Source of the DNA: Desmodesmus armatus
Taxonomy: Eukaryota; Chlorophyta; Chlorophyceae; Sphaeropleales; Scenedesmaceae
DNA length: 64,000 bases
Direction: 5' to 3'
Assembly: GCA_007449985.2 (NCBI GenBank)
Contig: VIIQ02000078.1
Coordinates: 1-64,000 of the forward strand
The position numbers and the translations under genes are program-made. Below, in pieces: positions 21,856 to 32,259 of the stretch (the stretch's first letter is position 1; every line of letters starts with the position of its first letter). The notes below the pieces were generated by a model, which was not told where the DNA came from, ran no database searches, and saw nothing but the letters and a program-made list of their open reading frames with translations.

Positions 21856-23445
21856 CTGCGCGCAGGCTCCCTGGATGCACCATCAAATCAGGCAGCACAT
21901 AATTCCAGGCCTAAGTCAACGCCTGGGCCTGTCCCCCAACACCATACACCCCACCCATCACCACTCACCCTGCTGCTGCTGCTGCTGCTGCCCCCTCCCT
22001 TCCTCAACTTTGCCAGGCGCCCTGGATGCACAATCAAATCAAGCAGCACATCATCCCAGGCCTAAGCGAACGCCTGGGCCTGTCCCCCAACAGCATACAT
22101 CCCTGCCATGTTGAGGCACTGTGGCAGCTGTGTGCCTTCGAAGCCACTGCTGCTGCTGCTGCTGATAGTGGTGACACCAGCATGGACAGCAGCAGTCGGT
22201 CGGAAAGCAGTGGCACCAGCAGCAGCAGCGGCGGCAGCAGTGGGGTTGATGGCAGCAGCAGCAGGGCGTGTGGGTTGTTCAGTGCTGGTGATGTGAGGGT
22301 GATGGAGTGGCTGGATGATGTGAGGCTGTATGAAATACAGGGATATGGAGCTGAGGTCAACTATGCAATAGCAGGTACGATTTATACATCCATTTTTGGT
22401 CTTTCTTCTTTTGTGTGTGTGGGGGGGGGGGGGGTCTGTGTGACATCCATTGGGGGAAAAAGGTGTGTGTGTGGGGGGGGGGGGGGGGGATTGTTGTAGA
22501 GTGAGGCTGTATGAAGTACAGGGATACAGGGTTGAGGTCAACTACGCAATTGCAGGTATGTGTGGTTCGTTCATGGTTACATTTTGCATGTCTCATGCTG
22601 ACTGTAAGGTACAGCCTTACCTTTGACATGAACTGAATGTGTGCGACAAGCAGTCTCCGGAATGATCACAAATCTCACTTTTTGAAGGGTGGCTGCAGGG
22701 GGGTTTGGGGGTGGAGTGGCTGGATGATGTGAGGCTGTGTGAGATACAGGTGTACGGGGCTGAGGTCAACTACGCAATTGCAGGTGCGTATATCCATAAA
22801 ACACATGTGCTGTGCTGTGCTGCGCCTCCCCACCCCACCCCACCCCGCCTCAGCCCCCTCGCTGTCAGACCTCGCCAGCTCCCTGAAGGCAGCAGCAGCA
22901 GGCCATGCTGATGGTGGTTGGCTCTATGTGCAGTGCACCAGGTTGCACTTGGCAAAGTATTCACCACACTCACCCTGATGTGCTGTGTTGTGCTGTGCTG
23001 CCCCCCCCCCCCCCTTCCGCCCTGCCGCAGCCCCCCTATTGTCAGACCTCGCCACTTCCCTGAAAGCAGCAGCAGCAGGCCATCATGATGGAGGTCGGCC
23101 CCACCTACAGCGCACCCGGCTGCACTTTGCCCACTGTGAGACACTCACACCCCTGGCCACCCTGATGGGCCTCTTTGCACCCACACAGCAGCAGCAGCAG
23201 CAGCAGCAGTTGCAGCAGCAGCAGCCACAACAACAAGGGGCGCATGCTGGCGTCCAGCAGCAGAATCGGCAGCAGCAGCAGCGGGTGGCGGCTGCTGACA
23301 TCGACCCGCTGCTGCATGTAACCCTTTCAGATGTGGAGGAGGAAGTGCAACAGGACTTGCCAGTGCTGCAGGCAGCAGAAGCAGCAGCAGCAGCAGCAGC
23401 AGTAGCCGCCGCAGGCGCAAGCAAACCGCCCAGTGGTGATGCTAT

Positions 23446-23477
<32 letters not shown>

Positions 23478-24552
23478 GTGGAGGTGGGCGAAATGAGGCT
23501 GGGGGCGAAGCGGCAGGTGCAGTGGGACCCCTGCCGGATCCTGGTACTGCACAGGCTGCTGCTGCTGCAGCGGCGGCGGCGGCTGCAGCAGCAGCAGCAG
23601 TAGCAGGTGCTGCGGGGCAGCCAGCACTACAAAGCAGCAGCGGTGACAGTCAGCCGCAGCAGGCATCACCACGTGCTGGTGGGCTTCTTGAGGGTAGGGG
23701 AACGAAGCGGCAACGTGAACACCACCACCAGCAGCAGCAGCAGCAGCAGCGGCAGCAACAGCAGCAGCAGCAGCAGAGTTTGGCAGAGGAAGAGCGTTGG
23801 GAACTCAAGCGCCGGAAGCTGGCCCAGCACAGCAGCAGCAGCAGCATTGACATGTCAGAACTGCCTGCCAACACCGACATTAGCAGCCTTAGAAGCAGCA
23901 GCAACAAGCATCACCACGGGCCTGATTCAGAGGGCTGCAGCGTGCACTGGAGTAGTGCTGCTACTGCTGCTGCTGCTGCTACTGGTGGCGGTGAGCAGGG
24001 CAGTTGGCTGCAGCCGCCAGCGAGCTGGCAGCCCCCCTTTGCGGTGGCAGATCTTGACAGGGAGTGGCGGGCTGGTAGGGTGGCTCCCCTGGGGGCAAAC
24101 ATGCAGGTGGTGCTGTATGCTAGGTCTAGTACTGCCGCTGGTGGGAGTGGGGATGGGAATGGTGGTCGGCAGGCGAGCGGGGGTGGCGGGGTAGGTGGCA
24201 GGAGTGGGGTTGGAGGGGGTCAGCAGGCAGGTAGTGCAGAGAGCAGCTTGGGAGAGAGTGAACAAATGAATGAGGACGATATCAAGGGTAGTAGCAGTAG
24301 TGGTGGCAGAAGTAGCAGCAAGGGGCGTGGTGGGGTGCCAAACTTTGGTGGTGTGTTGGTGCGGCTGGTGTATAATGAGCAGGTGGTCAGGGTCCCGGGC
24401 TGTCCTCCGCTAAACCCTGAAGGCAGCAATTATGACTGTACCCTGCAGGACTTCCTGGATTACGTAACAGGGGACAAAACCGCGGCTGACAGATTTCAGC
24501 GGTATTGCTATGGGTGTGCTGCTGTGGGTGTGAAAGGGTTGGCTGCTGCTGC

Positions 24553-24587
<35 letters not shown>

Positions 24588-24685
24588 CCTTTGGGAGGAT
24601 TGCAAGTGTTGTTACAGCAGATGGTCAGCGGGTGACGTTAGGAGCTCACAGTAGACAGCAGCAGCAGCAGTTGTCTGAGGAGTGA
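16448..24685 (+). CDS. MINPP1: Multiple inositol polyphosphate phosphatase (histidine acid phosphatase family), secreted or luminal
   Basis: Exons: 16448-16603, 16785-16900, 17209-17260, 17972-18074, 18891-18994, 21053-21348, 22017-22374 and 23031-24685. Residues about 18-32 form a hydrophobic signal segment (LQLLLLLLFCWM). The catalytic RHGxRxP motif is split by intron 2 (RHGSRW|PT). Family blocks follow: GELHATGDGEMIGLAQRLRQ, RRYPVISTQVPRAAQSASAF, LLRFFETCRAYREHED, ACGLFSAGDV and GAEVNYAIAG. The proton-donor block HFAHCETLTPLATLMGLF has HCE where HAE is usual; His and Glu are kept. The 551-codon last exon inserts about 250 residues of polyQ/A/S before the conserved WRAGRVAPLGANM and YNEQVVRVPGCPPL. 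Exon 21053-21348 is 296 nt and needs one more base to keep frame. The enzyme removes phosphate from inositol polyphosphates; this is inferred from the family. Confidence 0.88.
17270..18720 (+). repeat. Extremely G-rich introns 3 and 4 of the MINPP gene
   Basis: Runs of G on the sense strand include 17651-17664, 18186-18201, 18615-18640 (26 G) and 18642-18656, with many shorter ones. This strand would form G-quadruplexes easily. ORFs called here are glycine or proline artefacts of the runs. Confidence 0.9.
17475..17520 (+). pseudogene. Second copy of MINPP exon 3
   Basis: caccagatcaacggcctgga...gttcaag followed by GTGGGTG repeats exon 3 (17228-17260 plus donor) almost exactly, 245 bp downstream. 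It lacks the start of the exon (PTAK) and a clean acceptor. Confidence 0.8.
18207..18750 (+). repeat. Four downstream copies of the MINPP exon 4 3' end plus donor
   Basis: 18207-18250, 18331-18378, 18545-18585 and 18707-18745 repeat cacacatggc-t-catggcaggagagctgcatgctacag. Donors are GTAGGT, GTTGGT, lost, and GTGACG. The true exon 4 (17972-18074) is the only one with a start in phase with exon 3. Confidence 0.88.
19135..19758 (+). repeat. Four downstream copies of the MINPP exon 5 3' end plus donor
   Basis: Copies around 19135-19205, 19288-19370, 19433-19505 and 19703-19755 repeat cagcgcttcccctcactcatgg...aggaggtatccggtgatatc-acacaggt. Most keep an ACAGGT donor. The functional copy is 18891-18994. 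Confidence 0.87.
20155..20417 (+). ncRNA. Long foldback element in MINPP intron 5 (hairpin plus a third arm)
   Basis: 20155-20208 and 20212-20266 are inverted repeats about 54 nt long with only a few mismatches and a 3-nt loop. A third copy of the right arm is at 20364-20417. Between the second and third arms is a smaller palindromic block rich in gtggtaccggtaccac. This may be a MITE, or a source of small RNAs; the sequence alone cannot decide. Confidence 0.6.
20580..21000 (+). pseudogene. Decayed upstream copies of MINPP exon 6
   Basis: 20920-20990 (ccaagccgctcagtcagctt...ggccgctgggtcacacaaat) closely matches the true exon at 21053-21125 but has an in-frame TAG (ctcactaggg). A weaker trace (tgccctgagctgcttagttg) is near 20607-20632. 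Confidence 0.8.
21466..21515 (+). pseudogene. Second copy of the MINPP exon ending TTRRWL, with its own splice sites
   Basis: ttgcagagcctacaggaaac...ggcggtggctggtgagcag repeats 21308-21357. It has both an acceptor and a donor, but joined after the true exon it hits a TGA within six codons. It may be skipped or act as a poison exon. Confidence 0.75.
21582..21660 (+). repeat. CTG trinucleotide repeat in a MINPP intron
   Basis: About 25 CTG units lie just before a pseudo-exon acceptor (cttgcag). A shorter array is at 21822-21856, before the next copy. The repeat could act as the polypyrimidine tract. Confidence 0.9.
21661..21960 (+). pseudogene. Two upstream copies of the MINPP exon 7 5' part
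   Basis: Copies at about 21663-21730 and 21865-21940 each follow a CAG acceptor. They encode APW-QIKQHIIPGLSQR-GL variants of the true exon (22017 onward, APWMHNQIKQHIIPGLSERL). Only the third copy continues into HVEALWQLCAFEA and the rest of the protein. Confidence 0.82.
22500..22790 (+). repeat. Two downstream copies of the MINPP exon 7 3' end plus donor
   Basis: 22501-22557 and 22727-22784 repeat gtgaggctgtatgaaataca...gaggtcaactatgcaatagcag with GGTATG or GGTGCG donors. The true end is 22374. G14 and G17 runs (22421-22434, 22473-22489) lie between copies. A copy of the last exon's 5' end is at 22855-22905. Confidence 0.87.
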
Positions 24686-24960
24686 GTGGATATACTCTTC
24701 TTTATCTGGTGTGCATGCATCTGTACAGGTGTGCAACTTGAGCAATGTTTTCAGTGTCTTGCAAGAAAGACTCCACTCTTCTCCAAGTGATGCATGTCGC
24801 TGCACAGCATCACTAAACACAGTTGCGCTGTTAAGAGATGAGGAGCTGCGCTTTTCTCGGCCGATCGGCTTGAACTGTTTCCAGCACCGTGGCGGCAAAC
24901 ACACCCACTGTGATGCTGTAGGTCCCATCATGCTGGAATGCATGTCTCTCAAGCACTCAA
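24686..24960. other. MINPP 3' flank
   Basis: 275 bp between the MINPP stop and the palindromic tandem repeat. No feature is recognised; it should hold the 3' UTR. Confidence 0.3.
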
Positions 24961-25110
24961 CACCTTGAGATGTTCAAGCTTGAACACTCACACCTTGAGA
25001 TGTTCAAGCTTGAACACTCACACCTTGAGATGTTCAAGCTTGAACACTCACACCTTGAGATGTTCAAGCTTGAACACTCACACCTTAAGATGTTCAAGCT
25101 TGAACACTCA
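24961..25110. repeat. Five exact 30-bp tandem repeats, each with a 16-bp perfect palindrome
   Basis: Five units of exactly 30 bp with a single substitution in the fifth. Each unit contains TGTTCAAGCTTGAACA, a perfect palindrome. There are no unique spacers, so it is not a CRISPR-type array. It could bind a dimeric protein or form a cruciform. Confidence 0.95.
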
Positions 25111-25680
25111 CACATACAGTGACACGCGATCTGAGCTCTACTGGGTGTACTGGCGCTAAGCACAGTGGATACATGCTTGAGATGGACGATGTGTGCTGTG
25201 AGGCATGCTTGGTAGACAAGGTGGTGCTGCCTGTTGGCCTGTTGAGGTGCAGGTTTCTGTGGCTTGGGTTCTGGTGCTCGCGGTGCCTCTTGGGTGCGTG
25301 GCTCCCCTGTGGCCCCGCTTGCGTTGTTCGTATGCGAGGTGTGCTTAGTAGTGTAAACGTCGTCCAGCATGCTGAGCATCGCTGCGAGAGGCAGTGGAAT
25401 CACTTAGGATCCAGAATGGGCGAGCCAGCTGCCTGTTCCGCTTGAAACAGCTGTGACAGGTGTCAGGGGCCGTACTCCCTAACAACGCAAGCCAAAGTCG
25501 TCACGCTGAAGGCCCCGCATGCTGCGCTCTGCTCGCTCTAAGCCTACATTCTGCTCCTGCAGCCTAGCAAGCAGCACATCCCTTTCGCTCAGGCTTAGCA
25601 AACCCAAACCAGCATGCTGGTACTGCTGATTGCGAGGGTCATGACCCTCGCCCTAGTGATCACTAGGGTCGGGGATTCCA

Positions 25681-28600
25681 TCAGGCCCCCTCAGCTGCTG
25701 CAGCACGTTCCCCACCAGGCAGCTCAGGCCAGAACGCAGCAGCAAAGCTATCAGGCAGGGAGGCGTCAGGCAGCAGCACTTCTTCAGATCTGCGCAGCTG
25801 CTCACTAGTAAGCCTCGCCAAGTGATCAAAGTGATTGCACACGCTGCTGTCTGGCGGCAGGGATGCTCTGAACAGATGCACTAGCGTGCTCGCTCTGCCT
25901 GCCTTGGGGTTGGCTAGCGCAAAGGAGACCACAGCATCGCGCAAGGCAGCCACCTGCCGCACTGCTGCAAAGCCCTGGTTGACGCCACCATCGGCGCCAC
26001 CAACAGCAACTGCAGGGGCAATGCCATCAGAGTCAACCCACGGTGCCTCATAGCCAGTTGTGGGCTGCTGAACACACTCATCCCAGCTGACACACACACA
26101 GGGGGGGGGGGGAGTATGCTGCTAGCGCTCATGTCTCTGTAGCGCCCAACACGTGCGACAACAGATACACCAGGTGCTACAGCTGTAGCAGTGAACCCCA
26201 GAGAGGTCTTGGCCGCCATGCGAGAACAATACGCAGAGGGGGGCAACACCAAAGAGACCCACGTGTTTGTGCTTTGCAACCATCGACGCCTGGCATGCTT
26301 GAACAAATACAAGCCAGAAGCAAACAACCGTTGTATGGTACAACAAACTCAAGCCAGAAGCAAACCACACGACGGCGCAACCTCAGCCCTTCATGGAGAC
26401 GAGCTAGGGCCAAGTTACAGGGAGTGACTGGCCACCTGTACCACCACAGCTGCACACACCTCACAGCAAACAGCATACCGCAGACAACGCAAGCCCAACA
26501 TTTTGCCATTACTGCTGCAGTGCGACCTTGGCTGCCAGCAGCAGTGCTGGCCAGCAGCAATGCCTCACTCACTGCTGTTTGTGCCCTCCTTCAGGTTGTT
26601 CAGATACACCTGCAGCCACAACAGACCAGTCATGTGTGCCACACGCTCATAGTGTTATTTGCAAGTCAGTGAAGTGAACCCCATGCTACAGCGGTGCGTC
26701 CAGCACACCCGGTGTGAGTGTGAGTGTCAGTCACATGCAGGCAATTTTCAACATGCCTGCAACAGAAGGGCCCCTGAAGTCGCGGGAACTTCCCCATGTG
26801 CAGCATACTATGCTAGTAGCTGGTGCAGGTTACTGGCCGGGCAAGTATTGTGATGCGCAAGCTTCTGCGTTGTGCCCCCTTACCTCCAGTGAGTGGCTCT
26901 GTCCCCAACCGTCGTTTTTGTGCACATCCAGGGTGCAGACACCGTTGCAAGGTGCTGGGTTGTTGGACCACTTGGTTGACAGCAACTTCTTTGCGTACTC
27001 CACCATGTTATCAGAAGATGTTGTGAACACGGCACCACCAGGCGTATCATTGGCCGCAATGTACTGCTCCAGCCTTTTGACCTGTTCATCAGGGTCTTCG
27101 TCCTGCAGAGGACCCAACAGCTTCTTATACGCCTCCCACCTTTCCATGTCCTCAAGCTCCGCGCCATCAGCAGCGGCTGGGGTCACCTTGCCAGCAACAC
27201 GCTGTCGCCTAGGGCGCATGCCGATCAGTTTCTTGACAGCTCTGAACATGTCTGTCAAGCCTGCATGGATTGGTGGACAGAATGCAAGGCACCAGTGTTT
27301 GGAAGTTGGAGATTGCTGTGGCGCCGTGGCTAGTGACAACGGCTGCTGTGACGGCGCCCGCGCCAGCCTGGACAGCAACTCTGCATGGCATCCAGCCCGC
27401 TGTGTGCGTGCTAGTTCCGTTGCGCTGGTGTGTTGGCTTGACAACAACAAGTGCCACGTTGCAGCCACAGAACATATAGCCTATGTGACCCAGGTGTCCA
27501 GAGGTGTGTCACAGACGGTCTGGAGCCATTGTTGAGCTACTAAACCTGCAGTAAGGAAAGCTTGGGACATGTGCTCACCTGCTGGTGGGGTATATGGGAC
27601 CACATCTGGTTTGTTCTTGACCTGCACTGCGTTGTACTTGAGCGTGCTGCCAAGGTAGTCCGCCAGCTTGCGGTCCCCAACGCGCGGTGCAGCAAAGGTG
27701 TACGTATGCAGCTTGCGCAAGGTGTAGTCAGCAGAGTCTTTGCGGTAGCCTGGTATGTAGTGCGCGGTGTAAACGGCAGTCAGTATGGCCAGTGCACCTC
27801 CCAGGCTGTGACCCGTGGTGACGATCTTGGGGAGCTTGTCGGCGGGGAGGTCCTTGTAGAGTGCAAGAACAGCCCTTATAGTCTGCATGGCAGGCAGCGC
27901 ATTGCATGCCATGTGAGGTCTGGAGCGCTGCTGTGAGCGGTGCTGTGAAAACAAGGGCGGCTACTGAGCCATGTATGTGTGTTTTGGCTCCCAAGCAAGC
28001 TGGCAGCGCCAAGACCCCTGCTCGTTCCCCAGCCCTTTTCAAACATGATGTGTGGTCGGGGCCCCCAGTTTCTGGTGCGCTCAAGATGATGATGTGACAG
28101 GTCACAAGCAACATCCTCAACAACCCCTCACACACGATGGGTCCAAAACTCGATGATTTCTACGGCACCATATCATTGTTGTTTACCTTCACAGGGCTGA
28201 TGTCCTCATCCGCATCATCAGGTGTCCCGTGGATCAGGTTGTGGAACCCTCTGTGCACACGGGCCGTTGCAGTCGTCATATAGGCCTTCGGTAGCAACAA
28301 CGCCCAGCAAGTTGGTCTCCCTGCATCACAGCCAAACACACAGTGTTGGTGTCCATAGGATGCATACATGCACAGGAACACTAAATTTGCTTGTAAGACA
28401 GGTCTGTGTTTGCAGTTGTTATGTTTGAGCTGTGAGAAAGTGCACCAAGCCGTCACATGTAGGAGTGAGCTGCCCCCCACAGGCATGCCTGTTGTGAAGC
28501 ATGACTCCGACTTTTGGAGCCATCATCATCAGGCTGTCCAGCCAAGGCACCCACTCTCACAACAGAAGTGTGCTGGCACCCACCAATCCGCCCCCACTTG

Positions 28601-29299
28601 TGTGCCTCTGAAAGCAATCACCAGCTCGCGCCTGCTGTCTACACCTGACGTCAGCAGCAGTCAGGGTGGCGAGGCTGATGGGACAATGTTTGCATTTGGG
28701 CTGAGCAAGCCAGCGATTGTTGTTCGTGCAATTGCAAATGGTGGAAACATGGCATGTCTGGATATGGGGCACCATGCAGTGCATCAGGCTGGAAAATGTG
28801 TGACACTAAACACTTCCTGTATGCAGCACTGATGGGTTGGACGGCGGTGTGGTGTGACAATTGCCGCACCTGGTCCCTCTGCAATGTACCCTATGAAGGA
28901 CGGCGCCAATGCAGCAAGCGCCATCACTCCATCACCCCTGATGGGGGTAGGCACTGTCAACACGGATGCTCTGCCCGGGTAGCCCATGATGCTGGCAACC
29001 CCTGTGTAGCCCTCAAGCCCTGGGAAAGGACCATATTTACCGCCCCTGCACACAACAGTGGCAACAACACAACACTGGAGGCAGACTCAACCCTCAACGG
29101 CATCAAGTCGGACAACATGCCAGCTGAACTCAGCGCACGACATTGACAACATACCCTTCAGCTACCGTACACAAGTCCTTGCCGCGGATGTCGATTGGCT
29201 CCAGCTTGTTGTCGCAGGACGGGCTGTAAAGCGCATATGCAGCCTTGGAGTGGTCGCCATATCTCTGCAAGGCAGTCACGATACCAGGATCACATGCAC
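25681..29299 (-). CDS. Class 3 lipase (plant PLA1-like alpha/beta-hydrolase)
   Basis: Minus-strand exons joined in phase: 29299-29155, 29045-28870, 28320-28187 and 27882-27579. They are followed by coding segments 27260-26884 and 26096-25681 (stop at 25681), whose connection is less sure. Family landmarks are RYGDHSKAAYAL, SFIGYIAEGPG, ARVHRGFHNLIHG and TIRAVLALYKDLPADKLP. The nucleophile elbow is VTTGHSLGGALAI (Ser in GHSLGG), then FAAPRVGDRKLADYL and NKPDVVPYTPP with the expected Asp. The C-terminal segment CNHFDHL may supply the His. Such enzymes hydrolyse acyl esters of glycerolipids; the substrate here is unknown. The start codon and any transit peptide are not found, so 5' exons may lie above 29300. 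A small exon near 27532-27485 and its phase are unresolved. Confidence 0.75.
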
Positions 29300-30050
29300 C
29301 TGCGCAAAGCAACTTTCTGTCAATTGCTGTTCCCTAGCCTTGAAAAAAGCATATGAGTCAATGGCTTGAGTTTGGTCTGAGTAACTGCTGGTACCAGAGA
29401 AGGTGGGACCCCCCACCTGCAGCAGTGCCACAGTTGGCAGCATGGCAGACTAGTCCTCTGCGTGTCGGGATGCTGAGAAAGCGCTGGCATAGCCTTTGGC
29501 TGCAGTTCATGTGCTGTGCGTGGTGTGTAGCGATCATTGCAGTGGGTTGATCGATGTTGATCAATGTCACAGTCTCTGTCACGTGTGAAGCACCCAGCTG
29601 GTGCGATAAGCTGCAAGATAATGATTTTTATTCTTGAATACCATCTCACAAGTGTTTCCAATGCTCCGCCCCCTAGGGTTTGGTCCAAAGGTTGGTTTAA
29701 ATACCAACCAAATATTTACACTGTCGTACAACTCAAACCTAGAGTAGTTTGTCATCCTGGGCGTTTGTCCTTGCTTCATCAGTATCCTCTTGTACCCAGG
29801 GCAGCGACAGGTCAAAACGCTACACCCAGCTGGTGGCTACTGTAGTAGTCTGCAGCATATACCATGCATGCATATGCGCATGCATGCTGTCACTTCAGTC
29901 GGCCACTTCTGCTAGCATGCTGCGTCGTCAGATGCCCAGCAGCAGTCCATCAGTTTTTCTTGTTTCGTGCACCATAGTCGAGGTGAGGAGCAACCGGGGA
30001 AGGGGCGCACGGCAACAGGTGGTGCCAAAGCCCATGCAAATCTCTCAGGG
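29300..30050. other. Region upstream of the lipase gene
   Basis: Probably holds the lipase 5' end and promoter. A short hairpin (GGTTGGT...ACCAACC around a TTTAAAT core, about 29690-29710) is visible. No gene is recognised. Confidence 0.3.
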
Positions 30051-30074
30051 TGGTCACTTGACCACAAGAGAAGG

Positions 30075-30610
30075 CTTTCTTTGTTGACCATGCTGCAAGT
30101 GTACGAGCCAACCCGCTGAAAACTTTTGGTTTTGACCTCATGGTGGTCGACAACAGGATGTGTCTCATCGAGTATGCCAACTGTATGACAATGCACTGGC
30201 TGCCAGTGGGCCGATTCTTGGGGGTTCCAAAGGCCTGGCGCCTCGCCTCGCAGGCCTTGGGGGTGGTGATGTGCAGCCCATGCGAGTGACAAGTGCTGAT
30301 ATGCTGCCTATGACCCTGATCAAGCCAGTTGCGGATGATGCTGCAACATCCCAAGTGACAGATGAGGAGTTGCAAGCCAAGGTCACCTGGGGGGTGCATG
30401 CTGTGAAGGCCACAGGGACCAACATGCACCACAGTGCAGTGCAGCTAGCTAGATGTGAACAGGTGGGGTGCACTCTATACCATCGCCGGCGGCCCGGCCC
30501 GTCTGCAGACGCCATCTCCCAATGGGGTGGGTGTCTGTTGAGCCGCATGCCTCGACCCTGGGTCATCCTTTCCTGCCGGCTCTCTCTTGCTAAGGCTATC
30601 GCTAAACAAT
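30075..30610 (+). CDS. Coding-like fragment, possibly tubulin-tyrosine-ligase-like
   Basis: An open stretch at about 30075-30180 reads NPLKTFGFDLMVVDNRMCLI followed by E. This resembles the ATP-binding core of TTL/TTLL enzymes (FGxDxMxD...LIEVN), but VN is replaced by YAN. A second coherent frame continues at 30279-30395 (PMTLIKPVADDAATSQVTDE). No start, splice pattern or other TTL motif can be fixed, so it may be a decayed gene or chance. Confidence 0.2.
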
Positions 30611-30886
30611 GATACCCCTCCGGTCAGCCCACCGCAGCAGGCTGCTGAGCAGCAGGTGCTGCTGCGTGTACCAGGGCAGGTGCTGGGCCTTGCGTATGCA
30701 GCTGCGCATACACGTTGACAACTTGTCCACACCTGCATGCTGGGCCGGCTCCCAAGCAGTTGCTAGCCAGGCCCGTGACGGTGTCTGCCGTGGATGCCCA
30801 AAACGTATGTACGTAACCGTGTACCTTGCATACATTGAACAGCAGGTCTGTGACCACCTGCTGGCTGCTGCTTTTGCTGCTGATGT

Positions 30887-31240
30887 GTGCTGGTTGCCAC
30901 TGACCGGGCCCGCTGTGGCACGGTTGGCATGCTGCTGGTGCTAATGCTAATGCTGATGCTAACGCTGACTGCTCGGGGCGCTGCTAGACATATGCTGTTG
31001 CTGGTGGTGGTGCCGGGACGGGTGGCTGCTGCACCTTGGCTCAGCCTGCTGCTGCTACTGCTGTCACTGCTGCAGCCACCAGACACAGGCAAGCCAGAGG
31101 AGGCCGGTGCAGCGGCTGCAGCCCAGGTTGTCATGCAGCACTATGAGGGGCTGCGGCAGCAGCTGACCACACGCCCACTCCTCAGCTTGAATTTTGATTC
31201 AAATACACCAGCCGCCGGGCAGCCGCTGCCACACCCATGA
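30887..31240 (+). CDS. Hypothetical protein fragment with hydrophobic runs
   Basis: A 117-codon frame with leucine-rich segments, followed by PPDTGKPEEAGAAAAAQVVM and QHYEGLRQQL. The part after residue 60 looks like real coding sequence. The sequence around its end is repeated in decayed form at about 31370-31430. No family is recognised. Confidence 0.2.
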   Translation: MLVATDRARCGTVGMLLVLMLMLMLTLTARGAARHMLLLVVVPGRVAAAPWLSLLLLLLSLLQPPDTGKPEEAGAAAAAQVVMQHYEGLRQQLTTRPLLSLNFDSNTPAAGQPLPHP

Positions 31241-32250
31241 CTGCAACACTAACTGTGCCGCTGCGGCAGCTTGCTTCCGTACTACGGAAATGATTTGGTG
31301 CCACAGCAGGTACAGCACTGCTTACTGGACTCGGTCGGACCCGTGCTGCTGCTACTGCCGCTGTTGCATGTGGATTGCCAAGAGCAGCCGTTGCCACACC
31401 ACCGACTGCATCATGCAGGTGCCACCAGTGGTGACCAGGTGTGCCCGTGCTGCAGCTTGCTGTTGTCGCCGCACCGCTTGTAAGATCAGCACTGCTGCTG
31501 ATTGATGCCGGCGGCTGCTGTTGCTGCTGCAGTGCTTTTGCCCCAGCACAGCAGCCGCCGCTGCTGCAAGCAAACTAGGCACCATGCATTTCTGGCACTG
31601 AAACTCCTGCTGTGAATGGCTGGCATGAGCGGTCAAAACTATCGATAGCTCAGGTGCTACCCATGTTGTGATTGAGTTGCAGAAACTGCTGACAATACTA
31701 TTTGAGGCTCAAATGGCCACGGTGCATGTCAAAGCAGCATTGTTTAGGCTATTTGGTTGCTAGGTCATGGGAATGGCATGTGGGAGGCTGACATGGGCCA
31801 ATGACTCGGCCTAGCTCATGTTACATGATTCATCTCGATGGACAACAAGACACAATGATCAAGCATGGCAGTTGACCTCTGCCGGCCAAGAACAAAACAG
31901 CAGTGAGCGCTTTTGGCCGCCATGCAACATGCCATCAGCCCGGGCTGGGCGCCCAGCCAACACCCAAGCACACCCCTGGTTGAAAATTCCACTGCCACCA
32001 CATGCTGTGGCGGTCAGCCTCCAGGTTGCCTCCCCCAGGTCCCACATTTTGACGTTGCGTGTGTCAGTAGTGTACGTACATGTTCAAGCCTTGAGGCTAT
32101 GTCGGTGCACGAAAGCAGTTGATGAACCTACAAGCGTTGGTAGGGTGGGGCAGACCGGCTGCGGTGCAGTTGGTTGCCAACATGCCCTTGCACCAGCAAA
32201 GCAGGTGCAGATGTGGCCCAAATCAGGATTATTTGCAGCCGGGTGCACTG
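31241..32250. other. Unassigned sequence
   Basis: Contains decayed CTG-rich copies related to 31200-31260 and no supported gene. Confidence 0.3.
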
Positions 32251-32259
32251 TTACTGCTA

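Noticed and set aside
23442..24429. Several Cys/Leu-rich minus-strand frames
   Set aside because: Shadows of the long last MINPP exon.
24961..25110. CRISPR-like array
   Set aside because: Units are contiguous with no spacers, and the genome is eukaryotic.
28368..28832. Plus-strand 154-aa frame opposite the lipase gene
   Set aside because: Antisense to the lipase introns; no motif, whereas the minus strand has in-phase lipase exons.
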